Positions 33,144 through 45,780 of a stretch of DNA of 64,000 nucleotides are shown here, piece by piece (position 1 is the first letter of the stretch; every line of letters begins with the position of its first letter). The stretch is taken from the NCBI GenBank assembly GCA_905250115.1, contig CAJNOI010000065.1:237912-301911 (forward strand). Reading direction: 5' to 3'. The stretch comes from Adineta steineri (lineage: Eukaryota; Rotifera; Eurotatoria; Adinetida; Adinetidae). A program made the translations under genes and the position numbers. Below the pieces are notes generated by a model, which worked only from the letters and a program-made list of their open reading frames with translations, was not told where the DNA came from and made no database searches.

Positions 33144-35469
33144 ATGGCTTCTGCAGCAGCAGCATTAAATACATGTTCAGTACCTTTACTAGCAGGTAGA
33201 TTTCATGGGATTATTTTAAAAAGGAAATAACTATTTTTTTGTTTGTATAGTTCGTGGTCCAGGTGCAGTTCAGTTAGTAACGAGTCCGGCACATCAAGAT
33301 GAAATTAATAAAGTGCAAGTGTTTGATGTAGAAAATTCTCGTTTAACATGTTTTAGTCGAAGTGGTCATCAATTTGTTATTGCTAATAAAGACGAGTTAG
33401 TTTAAATCTTTCGAAATTTCTTCATCGTTCATTTTTTTGTAATCTAGTATTCAAGTTTATTGTTGCAATATAAATAAAGTTCTATATTCATTACCAAAAC
33501 GAAGAATCAATGCTATGGAATATAGTCCACAAGATACATATCTATTATTATTTGAACCATTTACGAGTATGTAAAGTAAGAAAAGAATTTTAGCACAAAA
33601 AAAAACTTATATTTTTCAAAATAGCTGTGCAAGGTGAAGATGAAAAACCGAATTTAACTATTCATAAATCAACTAATGGAGAATTAGTTGGATCTTATAT
33701 TCAAAAAAAACAAAATGAATGGTAAGTATTAAGAAATTAAATATATATATATATGATAAATATTTTCTTTTCAGGGCACCGATTTGGTCAAATAATGAAG
33801 CTATATTTGGTCGAATACAAACAAATCAAGTCTGGTTTTATGAACCACCTAATTTTGGTAAATAATTTTAAATACATTTTTGTTTGATTATATTTATTGT
33901 TTATTTTTAAGAACGTTATGTCAATCGATTGAATATCGAAGGTTTACAAATGTTTAGTTTAGGTAAAAGTAATCCACCATATACTATCGCTACTTTTATC
34001 AAAGGTAAAAAGGTAATGAAGAAATTAATTTGTATTTATATATGATTTTTATTATATATTTTATCATTTAGGGTATACCTGATTGTGTTCGATTACTTTC
34101 ATATCCAGATTTAAAATCGACTATTGCAAGCAAAAGTTTCTTTAATTTCGATCATGTTAACATGAAATGGAATTTCAAAGGTTAGTTCAAAATTAGTCAT
34201 TCTTTTAAAATATATATATTTTTTTTCAGGATCAGCATTACTTGTACTTTGTAGTACTGATATGTCCGAGAATAGTTATTATGGTGATACAATGCTTCAA
34301 CATCTTAATCGAAATGGTGATAGTAGTAGTATTCAATTAAGTAAATAATTATTTGAATCTTTTTCTATATTCTAAATATCTTATTTTTCTTTCTAGGTAA
34401 AGCAGGTCCAATTTATGCTATAGAATGGTCACCTATTGCGGATGAATTTTGTGTTGTTTATGGATGTATGAATTCTTATTCTATAATTCTTTAATTCTAC
34501 TTGTTATTTTTTTAGTTATGCCATCAAAAGCAACAATATTTAATTCGAAATGTGATGTTGCATGGGAACTTAGTTCAGGTGCAAAAAATGCTGCATATTA
34601 TAGTTTTGATGGTTTACATCTTGCACTTTGTGGTTTTGGAAATGTTGCAGGAAATATGGAAATTTGGTATGTTATATAAATTCCTAAATATTGTCTGTCA
34701 ACAATAATTATTGTTTTAGGAATATAAAAGATCGTAAACGTATATCACAAATTGAAGCACTGGATACAACACATTTTCAATGGTGTTATGATAATTATCA
34801 TTTTATTACAGCTACAACAGCGCCACGTTTAAGAGTAAAAAATGGGTATGAATATCTAATTAGTTGTTGATGTAAATTATTAATATTTATTTCAGTTTTA
34901 AAGTCTGGCGTTTAACTGGCGAACTTATTTATGAATATAAAACAAATGAAAATCAAGAATTATGGCAAGTTTTATGGCAACCAGGAACCTATAATCGAGG
35001 TCAAAAAGCACCCATTGTAGCTCCAGATGGTTCGGCACCAGGAAAACGTAATAGACTGGAAAAAAACAATTGACTTAATTTTTTGTTTTGTGTTTTTTAA
35101 TAGCAAAAGCAGCAGCTGCATATCGACCACCACATCTTCGACAAACAACTCGACAAGTTCCAAAATTACACGATGAAGTACCTGTTAAATCAGCTAGTCA
35201 ACAACCGCCACGTGTACCGAAACCTGGTGGTGTTGAAGAATTATTTACAGGCGATCTTGAAAAAGATAAAAAAATTAGACAAGTTCATAAAGTATAGAAT
35301 TTTTTCCAAATGACAATGATACTAATTTGTTTAATATATTTAGAAACTTCAACAAATTAAAGGTCTTAAAGAAAGATTAGCAAATGGTGATAAACTTGAA
35401 GTTGATCAATTAGAAAAAGTCAAACGTGAAAATGAGTTAATAGAAGAAATGGAAAATTTAAGACTTTAA
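33144..35469 (+). CDS. EIF2A: Eukaryotic translation initiation factor 2A
   Basis: Fourteen exons join with consistent phases to 542 aa (human 585). The beta-propeller domain shows VRGPGAVQLVTSP, RSGHQFVIANKD, PKRRINAMEYSPQDTYLLLF, NEWAPIWSNNEAIFGR, QVWFYEPPNF, HVNMKWNFKGSALLVLCSTD, GPIYAIEWSPIADEFCVVYG, FMPSKATIFN and GAKNAAYYSFDGLHLALCGF. The C-terminus has AAAAYRPPHLRQ and ends with coiled-coil lysine-rich helices (KLQQIKGLKERLANG). EIF2A is a Met-tRNAi-binding factor used in alternative initiation, distinct from eIF2-alpha. Introns are mostly 45-80 bp. NAA50 starts 74 bp after its stop codon. Confidence 0.95.
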
Positions 35470-35543
35470 ATTTTTTATTACTAAACAAAATCAATTTTTA
35501 TTAACATAAACTTTGTTGGCATTGTTTTTTTTGTTTTCTAGAT

Positions 35544-35562
35544 ATGACAAATACTGTCACAA

Positions 35563-35595
<33 letters not shown>

Positions 35596-36486
35596 TATCA
35601 GACGAAAATCGAAAAAAACGCAAGTTCGTATATTTATCTTTATCTTTATCTTTTCTTTTCTATAAATATTTTTTTCTTCTTCTAGAGTAAAACGTGTTAC
35701 TATTGAATTAGGAGATTTAACACAACATAATTTAAAACAACTTAAAGTTCTTAATCGAGATGTTTTTCCAGTTGCTTATAATGAAAAATTTTATAAAGAT
35801 TTATTAGTTTCTGGTGAATTATGCAAATTAGGTAAATGTTTTTGTTTCTCTTATTCAATATATACACAAGAATGATTGATTAAGACAGTCGATATATAAA
35901 AATATGATTGATGTTTTTGAGTTTATCTCTAATCTTGTATTATTCTTTCTTTCAAGAGAATTATATATGAATTAACCATAGTTGTATTTTTTCTAGCTTA
36001 TTGTAACGACATTGTCGTTGGTGCTGTATGTTGTCGTATTGATTTATCGGAAAATCGTCGACGTTTATATATTATGACATTAGGTGTTCTTGCAAAATAT
36101 CGTGAACTTGGCTTAGGTACATTAATGCTTGAACATGTATTTAAAATTTGTGAACGTGAAGGCAATATAGATAGTATATATTTGTATGTAAACAAAGACT
36201 TTTTTGTGTTTGGTAAATTATTAGGATTGTGTTTTTGTTCATTTATAGACATGTTCAAATTAATAATGAAACTGCTTTATCATTTTATAAAAAATTTGGT
36301 TTTCAAATTATTTCAACAGCAACAGAATATTATCGACGTTTAGAACCATGTGATGCTTATTTACTCGAACGTTCATTAAAGAAAACACAAACAAATGAAC
36401 AAACAGCATCAGGTACATCACCTGTTAAACAAAATTCTAAAAAAATTCCTACAGTACCTTTATCAACAATTACAGATGTCGATTAA
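35544..36486 (+). CDS. NAA50: N-alpha-acetyltransferase 50 (NatE catalytic subunit, GNAT fold)
   Basis: Four exons (35544-35623, 35686-35831, 35997-36183, 36249-36486) give 216 aa (human 169). After an N-terminal extension with nine Asn from an (AAT)n repeat, the GNAT domain matches NAA50: IELGDLTQHNLKQLKVLN, FPVAYNEKFYKDLL, DIVVGAVCCRID, RRLYIMTLGVLAKYRELGLG (acetyl-CoA loop of the Q/R-x-x-G-x-G/A type, here RELGLG), YLHVQINNETALSFYKKFGF and ATEYYRRLEPCDAYLLER. NAA50 acetylates N-terminal Met followed by hydrophobic residues. The ATG lies 2 nt after a TTTTCTAG acceptor-like signal, just 74 bp downstream of the EIF2A stop; this fits a trans-spliced operon or a 5' UTR intron. Confidence 0.95.
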
Positions 36487-36660
36487 TTATCAAAAATTTC
36501 TCTTATTTACGTACACGTACACGGACACTTAATTATAACGAATTGTTTCATTTTTGTTGTCGCTTGTCTGTGTTTCTTTTTTTTTTATAATGAAAAAATA
36601 CATATACATTTAAAAACACAAGAAAAAATGTCGATATATTTATATAGGACGGCAGAACAT

Positions 36661-36691
36661 CGCACACACACACACACATATATATATATAA
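36661..36691. repeat. Compound (CA)n(TA)n microsatellite
   Basis: About seven CA units run into about five TA units in the convergent spacer between NAA50 and the C-type-lectin-like gene. The spacer (36487-36886) has nothing else visible. Confidence 0.7.
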
Positions 36692-36886
36692 AATGATAGA
36701 GGTTTGAAAAAGTTTTCTATTAAACATGTGGTTTTTTTTATCATTTTGTTGTTGGTATTGTCGGGGGAACTACACGTTTTAATGATTGTAACTGTAGATA
36801 ATCAGTATCAGATACATTTGATGGAGCAGCTCGAACGAGCATCTAAACAACAAATATTATCATGTCTCAGAAGAGAAGATAAAAAG

Positions 36887-37927
36887 TTATACCGGCTCAA
36901 TAAATGAATCATTACGAGGTCTTGACACATCATCAATAACTAAAATTACAAAAATTCGAATTTATAAATTAAATTCATTTGAGCATTACTTTGCCCTCCG
37001 GTAGAACGACGTTCTGGTATTGATTGTTTGATATCCGTTGATTCTGTTTTCGAATTACGAATAAATGCTAAGATACCTCCAAGAATAAGAAGAAGTAAAA
37101 GCATAGCACCAACAGCTACTAAAACCCATGCCCATACTGATAAACGTTGATGAAGACCACGAGCTTTCGGACAATGACGAAATTTTGATGCTGTCAATTC
37201 AGGATTTCCTATGGCACGAATTATATAAAACTAAAATATTTGTTCATATGTCTAACCTGGTAATGTAAATTCACAAGCAAGTCTAGAATAACGTTTATTA
37301 CAATTAATTTGACGTAAACAAATATGATTTGAACCAAGTTCACTTGTTTCGAAACATGTTGCATTAGGACTTTCTGGTTTAACACAATAATTTGGCCAAT
37401 AATCTTCTTTATCATCATGACATCGTTGTAATGTATTATAATCCGTTGGAAGTTGAATAGCATAATTAAGTTCATCATATTCTCGAAAGAGTGCTTGTAA
37501 AATTTTAGTTTTTTCAGGTGTATTTAATATTAATTGTCGTACACCTTTTGTCGGTTGTATAAATGTTTTACCAAGTACAAATGATGTTTGTCGTTCTAAT
37601 GAACGTGTTATTTGTCGTATGCATACACGTTGTGCTTGATACCATGAATATTTTTTTCCATCTGTAGCAAAATATAAACATTCATTACCTATTTGAAAGA
37701 AATGATCCGGACATTGACCACGTTGAAATTGTGCATCAAATGATGATTTTGAACTTCGAATTGATTGATACAGATCTAGAATTTAATAATAACTAAATGT
37801 ATATAATTAATTGATTTTTGATAAATAGAATACCTTGTGGTAAATCTTTTTCATCATCATGTTGTTGTGCATTGATTAATATTAGAAACGAAATAAAACA
37901 TAGTAAGATCAAATTATCATACGTCAT
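36887..37927 (-). CDS. Single-pass receptor-like protein with a C-type-lectin-like domain
   Basis: Four exons (37834-37927, 37257-37775, 36990-37208, 36887-36939) give 294 aa. A signal peptide (MTYDNLILLCFISFLILINA) precedes a lectin-like domain: CPDHFFQIGNECLYFATDG, then YSWYQAQRVC, and C-terminal cysteines in CLRQINCNKRYSRLACEF. These cysteine and aromatic positions match the C-type lectin fold. I do not see the EPN/WND calcium and sugar motifs, so it may not bind sugars through calcium. A membrane helix (WAWVLVAVGAMLLLLLILGG) and a tail of about 45 residues follow. The last small exon (36887-36939) is supported only by phase and splice signals. Ligand unknown. Confidence 0.7.
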
Positions 37928-38584
37928 ATCTGCTAATCAACACAACCAAAAAATGTTGTTTGTATGTTAGTGGGTGTTGAGTTTCGAGAGAATAGAGAAA
38001 GCTATCAGATAGATAAATATCGTTGCATTCGTCTTACTTATTCTTTCTTTTTTTTATACGTTTTTTTCTTGCTCTTCTGTACTTAATGATGATGGTCGGG
38101 GACAATACGTGTCGTAATCGCACTCTTCTTTTTTTCTTCTCTCGCTCTCTCTCTGTTTTATAGTAGCAATACTATTAACACTCCTCTGTCATTGTCTGTC
38201 GTCTTCCCAACCAACCTGGTAAACATACATTTTAGTTCTTTTTTGTCGTTATATGTACAAAGCACGGTAGTATGTTAGCATAATACATCAATGATGAATA
38301 ATTATTGACCAAGAAAAAGTCAAGAGGAGAAACACAAAAAAGAAATATCAAGGGAAAAGAAAAACCAGATGTAGATCAATTGATGGAGCATTACCTGTAA
38401 ATTACTCAGAACGAAAGAGAGGAAAAAAGAAGAAATAATGATAACAATTATTATGCTTTCATTCATTTATCCATTGAAATTCTGAAGTTTCCTGTATTTA
38501 TATTAAAATTTATACAACAAGAAAAGAATTCACAAAAAAAATCCTAAATTACATAAGTTCCAAATCTATTAGGTAACTTCTTTT
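37928..38584. other. Intergenic region
   Basis: About 650 bp between two minus-strand genes, with pyrimidine-rich tracts (near 38130-38160, CTTTTTTTCTTCTCTCGC and CTCTCTC). It should contain the promoter of the lectin-like gene. No ORF of note. Confidence 0.4.
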
Positions 38585-41500
38585 CTATTTCCGCAATTGA
38601 TTTTCATCATCTAATAACCAATCGGATTCACGAGTATGCATTGTTTCATCGATAATATTTGTTGATAATGCTGAAAAAGAAGAAAATGTTTGTAACATTC
38701 TAATATATATTACTTTAACATACGCATGATTATTTCATATTGATATGGTTTATCATGTGTATCTGTTATTGCCGATAGAAGTTTGGTAATTAATTCATCA
38801 CACTAAAATAAATTGAATAATTATTAAAATAATAATAAAAAAATGAAAATTTCAAACTTTTTTTGCATTTAATCGTAATATTTCATTTTGATTTGTTAAA
38901 CCTTTTATTTGTATTAGAAGTTTTTCTTTGTCATGTTCTTGAGCATTGGATAATTTCGGTTTTTCTTTATCATGTCCTTGATCATCGGATAATTTCGCTT
39001 TTGGTTTTAAAAGAACGGCACGTTGTGGTTTAGCACTTGAACTTGGATCTTTTGCTACTTCAAGTACTTTTGGTACAAATACGAGACATAATGTTATTGT
39101 AACACAAAGTAAAATAAATATCGATGTTAATATATATGAACGTTCATGTTGATCACGTAAGAAATAACCAACAACAGCTGTTGTTATACTTAAAAGAACA
39201 ACATTATAGAGACTCATTCCAACATAAGTAGAATCATTCAATGCATTTATATGAACATTTCGTGTTGCCCATGCAAAACGTGAACCAACAACCTTGTTTT
39301 AAAAAAAGAATATCGATTTAATATAAGATATTTTTTCCTAATTAATAAATTACCATGAGTACACCTTTATAAATTGATTGTATTGTCATCCAAATTGATC
39401 GACGTTTTGATAGACATTCTTCATAACTCCATAAAATAACAATATCTTCATCTTTTGTCTAGATTATAATAATGAGTTAGTTCTTTACAAAAAAAATGAA
39501 TCTTTTTTTCAATACCTGTATTTGACTTGTATGTCGAAAAATTTTCAATGGATCAATAATTTGCCATGATGTTAAGACTATGAAATCAAGTGCAAAAAGT
39601 ATTCCAACAAAAATAAATAACCGATAATCTTTAATTGCCTTTGAAAAAAAATACATTTTCATTTATTTTCAAAAAATATTATTTTGTTCTATTATTTACT
39701 CGTTTCGATGCATTTACAGTAGTAAATATAGTATGAACACGCCATGTTTTACTAAATATAGCTCCAAATGAAATAGTAAAACCAATTGATAAAGTCCAGA
39801 CACGTGCCTTTTGAAAGAGAAATAATTTCAATAATATAAAACAAATTCATTAATCTTACTGCACAAATAAAATTCATAGCTGATTCAGAATTTCGTTCTC
39901 CTAATAACGTCGAATCAATACCCATTAAAAGAACACTTGTGTATGAAAGTATACATCCAGCTATAATCAAATTATTTATTTGTGGACTTGACATTCGAAT
40001 AAATCTATTGAAATAAATATTCAAAATTTTAACTAAACAAAACTAATCTTTTGTTATACCTATGTGTACGAAAAATAATATTAAAAACAAAAAATCCTAT
40101 TGCTAAAAATATTCCAATGCCACTAATGCTTGCTATGATTGTATATGTTAATACTGAAATACGTTGATTACGTTCAATACGTTTAATACGATCATTGGGT
40201 GGTCCATGACCTAATTGATTATTAAGAAATTATTTCAATTAAAATAAAATTAGCAAAAGAATTCTAGACTTTACCATGCCAAGTTATATTTCGTTCATTT
40301 CCTGCTGGTAAAAGAATATATTTTGATTGATTTGTTGGTATTGCAACGAATAATTTCGCAATATCCACATTTGTTGATTTGTGACTATGATAAACTATGT
40401 CAAACGTCGAATACAAAATAAAATTCATTTTATTATACCTAATATTTGTTCGATAACAATTTCACCAATACGATCACCATTATTAAAACGTATACGACCT
40501 GTAACACCTTCAATATCAATATTTTTTATAATATCAATTAATTCATGACGCCAACATGATTGATGCCAAATCGAATCAATATGAAATTCATTTGGACAAG
40601 AATTTAATTTTTCAAATGCAGATGTTAATGTTAAAATAGCATCAAATGCATAACCAACAAAATAATTTGTTGATTTAAATGTTGTTAAATCAAATTTAAA
40701 TTGATCTAATGTCTAAAGATAAAATTGAATGTTTAGAAAAACTATTGTTATGAAAAATTAAAATACAAACTAAATCAGCCATTGTTCGTTTTCTAGTATT
40801 ATAACCTAATTTTGCTACACGAGTTTGAAGTGTTCCATTGAGTGCATGAAGAATTTCAGATGTATTACAAGGACCTGGATTATTTAACCACCATTTAGGT
40901 TCATAATAACCAACAATTATCCATTGAAAACGCGAACCATATAAATTATATCGAAATGCCTAGATAATTCTTATGTTATATTTATTTTAATATAAACTCT
41001 AATTAAATTACCTCACAAAATATTCGAACAGCCATAGTTGAATTAAAATTTCCAAGAATAATTCGAATATTATTTTTCTAGAAAATACATAATATTTATC
41101 ATTTGAGAATCTTTTTCCTGTCAAAAGATATATATATATATATATATATATGCATTGATGTTAATGAAATAACACATTTGTATTGTTCAAATAATTTGTC
41201 TATTATATGAATATAATAGATATCAAATTATATGCTGCTTGCATCTATTGTAATAGACTTCAAAAGAAAGTAGACTCTTCAATAATATCGAGAAAAATTC
41301 CGGCAAAGTTTTTGTTTGACTATATGTCTATGTTTATTTTTAGAATGAATCTAGATTTTTCTAGGATGATTTTTATTGAATAATTACCCGTAATTCGTCA
41401 AATGCATCTTTTAATGAATTTCTTGTTCGATTGCCTTGTGTTTCATCAAGATCATTGAATGATATACCTCTTGATAAAGCATTCTCCCAATCACTTTCAT

Positions 41501-42381
41501 CTTGTAAAAGATCATTGAATCGTGTTACAGGCTAGAATAAATAAAAAGAAACTCTTTGAAATAATCAAACTTCGTTTTTAAACTCCGATCACTGTATAGT
41601 GTGATGACGCACTACATATGACTGAGTTCATCGTAGTAACAGCGAAATTAGGCGAAGCAATAATCTTATATTACTTCCTCAAAATCTTTTCTAGAAGAGG
41701 CAATTGCTGCCTCTTGTACTGCTAGTGCATCGCTCATATTATTATCAATTACCATCGTATATTGTCTTTCATATTGATATAATATTCCAAATCGACGCCA
41801 ATTATATTTTCTTAATAATAATTTTCGAGCTATAAAAATAAAGCAAAAAATTCGATTTATTTAATTTGAGAAATAATTATTTTACCAATATTATGTTGAG
41901 AATCACCAGGTACAGTTCGTATTAATGATGGATATTTTTCTCTTGCAGTAAAAAGTGAACTTGTTTCAGAATAAATAATCTATTCAAGAAAAAATATTGA
42001 ACAAAAAAAAAGCATTTATTCTGTCTTTCATACTATCGTCATATCAAATATTCCAGCTGTTTCAGCAATTGCTGATGCAACTGTATGACAAGAACCACTA
42101 AATATAGCTAATGGTCGAGGTTTTCGATGTAACATATCAAAAACCATTTTTGTTCCAATAGCCATATCACATGGAATATCTTGTTCATCATGTTGTATAT
42201 CAAGTTCAGTTTGAATTGTTTCTATTGTTCTTAAACGATTTACTGCATACTCAATAATTGTTGATGCTGAATAATTCGTATCATATTTATCTTGTGTAAA
42301 AAGTCCAATTAATGGTATTTGTTTTGATATTGTTAAAGAAATGAAATAATTATAAACGAATAGAAATGTGCAATACCACAT
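38585..42381 (-). CDS. GABA-B-type metabotropic receptor (class C GPCR, subunit 2-like)
   Basis: About sixteen exons give roughly 880 aa. The N-terminus has a hydrophobic signal and the periplasmic-binding-protein-like ligand domain (PLAIFSGSCHTVASAIAETA, YNWRRFGILYQ, IILGNFNSTMAVRIFCEAF, WIIVGYYEPKWW, YFVGYAFDAILTLTSAFEKL). Seven membrane helices follow, with GABA-B hallmarks RMSSPQINNLIIAGCILSY, FSKTWRVHTIF, SWQIIDPLKIF, ALNDSTYVGMSLYNV, FLRDQ and ITLCLVFVPK; the last matches subunit 2 better than subunit 1. A C-terminal coiled coil (LLIQIKGLTNQNEILRLNAK) would allow heterodimer formation. It couples extracellular ligand binding to G proteins; ligand and partner are not readable from sequence. 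Two introns (about 140 and 310 bp) are longer than the rest; the longer holds a (TA)n run near 41130. Confidence 0.92.
41129..41152. repeat. (TA)n microsatellite in a GABA-B receptor intron
   Basis: About eleven TA units inside the roughly 310 bp intron between two ligand-domain exons. Confidence 0.8.
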
Positions 42382-43546
42382 GAAGTATATTTAATAGTGA
42401 TATTGAACATTTAGAAAGAAATCAATATTATATTACAGCATCAAAAACAAGATGTCTGTTATATATCAAAGAATGATTATCTAGAAAACAAATAAAAGAA
42501 AAGAAATTGCCGACAACTCTCTAATTGTTATTATTCTGCTCTCTTTTTTTTTGCTCTATCAAGGTTAACGATTGATCGTTAGTGACTATATTAAATATTG
42601 ATTGACTCAAAGAAGTCAAAAAAAGAAAATTAGAATGTCAGATATATTTTTTACTTCTCTATCTTGTCATTTTGAGTATACTCCCCCCACCACCACCGGA
42701 TGGAAATATTCAGAAACTCAACATTAACAAAATCGGCCTATCTATTGTGTATGTGAACAAATGTTCTCTTTCGTCGACGTCATGATCGAAATTTATCTTA
42801 TTAGGAGACGTTCAAACATAATTCATTCAATAATGATAATGAGTAATATTACAACTATAATCAAATTTTCATCAAAGACAGAAATTTCGTCTTCTTCAAT
42901 CAATTGCTATTGGATGGGAAGAGAGAAAAAAAAGACATATAAGAACGATTCTACCAAACGAGAAAATATCTTCAAATCTACTAAACTATTTTTTTTCTAT
43001 ATATATAAAAAATAAACTAATCAATAAAAAATGATCAATCTATATCAGATCTTTTTTTATGATACTTACCAACTATATTCTATTATATTATAAATAGAAA
43101 TAATACTTGTTTTTTTCCTGAGATTGAACAAAATCGATTATAGATATATATATGTAGAGAAAGAGAGATGGATCGTTATAAATAAAATATAATATCAAGA
43201 TATCAAGGGCAGTTATTAATAAGGAGGAATTTGCCGTTCGCTCTCTTTTCTTGTTCTCGAGAGGCATAACACTCATTTTATTCAAATTGAATTAGATCTT
43301 AGAATAAAGACGACAACAACAACAATAATAACAGAGATTCATATATTTATATTCAAAAAAAACTAAAGAAACAACGAGTAGAACAATACTAGAGAGATGA
43401 TTCTCTGATTGCATCAATAGACTGAATTATATGCATTGTAACAATCAAAGAAGGAGAAGAAGAAGAGAAAAAAAGAAGGAGACAAATTGCTCATTGTATT
43501 AGTTCTAATTTTATTCTACGGACAACAGAACAACGAAAATTGATAT
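42382..43546. other. Intergenic region
   Basis: About 1.16 kb between two minus-strand genes. It contains a short C-rich tract (42681-42700, CTCCCCCCACCACCACC) and A-rich stretches. Small ORFs such as 42761-43015 plus have no family resemblance. It should hold the GABA-B receptor promoter. Confidence 0.4.
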
Positions 43547-44527
43547 CTAAGAATCTGATAATGTATTTGTTAAAAATAAAAGTGCACCACTAAAATGTGT
43601 ATATGTATATCCATATATGTTATTACGAGGAGCTGATTGACCTGGGTCATTAAGATCACCAAGTGCTTCAACCATAACTTGATCATTAACATCTAATTCA
43701 GCATAAACAGAACCACGAACATGAGAAAAACGTCGTCGACAATCACATCGTATCATACTAAGTACATTTTGATGATTATGAATAATACGTACAGTAGCCT
43801 GAAGATTTTTGTTATAATATAAAACAAAAATAATAGAAATATTTATTAAAACTACTTACAATTGAATCCATTTGTGCCATAATTGTCATACTAAATTTAT
43901 AAATACCTTGATGAGTAGCAGTAAATATACCTGTTGATGGATTATAACCATTGCCTAAATTAACATCTGCATTTTCAAAGACAATTGTTGCTGATCGGTT
44001 CGATTCTACGGAAAGCATCTTTTGAAGATAGGCTATAAATGCAACAATAGGTACTGTTTCTTTTGATCGGCCAACTTCACCTGAATAGAGAATAAAATAA
44101 TTGTTTGAAAGAAATTATTGAATATATTTACCTTGTGGTCCAACAGCACCTCGTAAACCAGGATTACCTCGTGGACCTGGTGGACCAGATGGTCCTGGTG
44201 GTCCATGCATTGCTAAGAAACTATCAACTGTAAAACGACGATTGCGTGTATCTCGATCATAGGGAGCTATAATAAAAAAAATTGTCAAATAATTATGAAA
44301 CAAAGAAAATGAATTAATTTACAAAGTGTAGGTAACGTTGGACATCGTACTGATAGTTGACACATATTCTTATCTTCATCATTAACATCATCTTCTATAG
44401 TTGTTTTATTAATATAAACTTTTTCACTTGGCACTTGTCGTGAATAATGTTGATATGGATAATATTGAGTTTGTCCTTGTTTGAAATAATACAATATGAT
44501 CAAGATTAGAAGGAAAAACTTCGTCAT
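43547..44527 (-). CDS. Secreted collagen-stalk C1q-domain protein
   Basis: Four exons (44323-44527, 44132-44266, 43860-44080, 43547-43798) give 270 aa. A signal peptide (MTKFFLLILIILYYFKQGQ) leads to a short cysteine-bearing segment (MCQLSVRCPTLPTLC). A short collagen stalk of Gly-X-Y triplets follows (HGPPGPSGPPGPRGNPG, then LRGAVGPQGE). The C-terminal C1q domain has FIAYLQKMLS, FENADVNLGNGYNPSTGIFT, HQGIYKFSMTIMAQMDS and the terminal GYTYTHFSGALLF, which match the family's G-Y-F and FSGFLL signatures. Such proteins form trimers and act in innate recognition or synapse organisation in animals; which applies here is unknown. Only about eight collagen triplets are present, so the stalk is short. 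Confidence 0.9.
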
Positions 44528-45780
44528 ATTTCTATTAAGTTCTTGATTTCTTTCTCAATCTACTTTCTTTTCAACTAATATCGTTGTTGTTTTCAATGTC
44601 GACTGTTAAATCAATAGCATTTCCTGTAGACCTTTTTTTCTTCTTCTTTTTCTTCTTCACATTCTTATTGCTCGACTTCTCTATTCATAATATGACTTTT
44701 GTTCTAGTATATGCACGGAGTTTTGAAGAAGAAGCAGAAGAAAGAATTATTAATAGGCATCCAATCTGATGACTTTTTTTTTTATTTCTTACGTACTGAT
44801 GTTATTGCTCTCGGTCGACTTTTGCGCTTTTAGATTTTGTCTAGCTGAACGTCCTGTGCTGTGCTTTTGCTACAGCTTACGATTAATTATATGTCCTATG
44901 TTCTGTTTCGTGAATGGCATTAAGTATATGTGTGAAAAATGAGATCCTTCTATTCTTCCATACATAATTCAATCCGACGGATTTTTCATATATAGAAATA
45001 TTATATCATATCGGATACATAATTTTAAATCAAAATATAACACTTTCTCGTTTGATTATTTCTTTTTTTATGAATGTAACTTAAGCAAAAAAAGAAAAAG
45101 AAAAAGGAAATATGACAAAGCTGATTATTTCCTTTTCAGCTTTGAACATAAATAGGATTAGTTTCATTTAATTATTAACAGTTGTTTTAATAATGCTAGT
45201 TCTTTATTATTATTAAGAGATGTAGTACTTTATTTCTCCGTCAGATTCATTAATATCTCATGTTTATTAATAATATCTTTATTAATTAAATGTACAATAA
45301 AGAGTTTGTGATACAATCGATAAAAAAAGAACCTAGTGAAATAACGACGTTTTCTTTTCTGCTTCAAGCATACATATAATAATCTGTGTTTCAGACATAG
45401 TAAACATACGACAATGCGCTGAAGGATACAAAAAATAGTAGATTTTATAAATTCTATTTTAGCTAAAAGTATCGTAGGTATTGATATATTTTAGGAATTT
45501 TTCTATATCCAAATGAATAAATTCAGACAGATTGTGTAAGGTTCGAAGAGTTGATAGAATCCGGATGTGGAAAGTCAGGACACATCTTTTCAGGCTGAAT
45601 ATTTAATCGCTCCTGATCGGGCCGAACTGTCAAATCAATCATCGTGAGTTATTGGATTCATTTACAATAAAAGCAATTCTAGTATGTTTTATATTTTATT
45701 CTACACATTGTTTTAGATTTACACAGGACTATCAATTCTATACAATTAAAAAATGATTTAGCATTGAATTTTTGGAAGAA
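44528..45780. other. Intergenic region
   Basis: About 1.25 kb without recognisable genes. Near 45566-45588 a TCAGGACACATCTTTTCAGGC segment resembles TCAGGCACATCTTTTCAGAC near 23838-23857, possibly a trace of a dispersed repeat. Confidence 0.4.

Noticed and set aside
45541-45600. Zinc-knuckle-like GCGKSGHIFSG frame
   Set aside because: Only a few residues before a stop and no second half of a CCHC motif; too short to support a feature.
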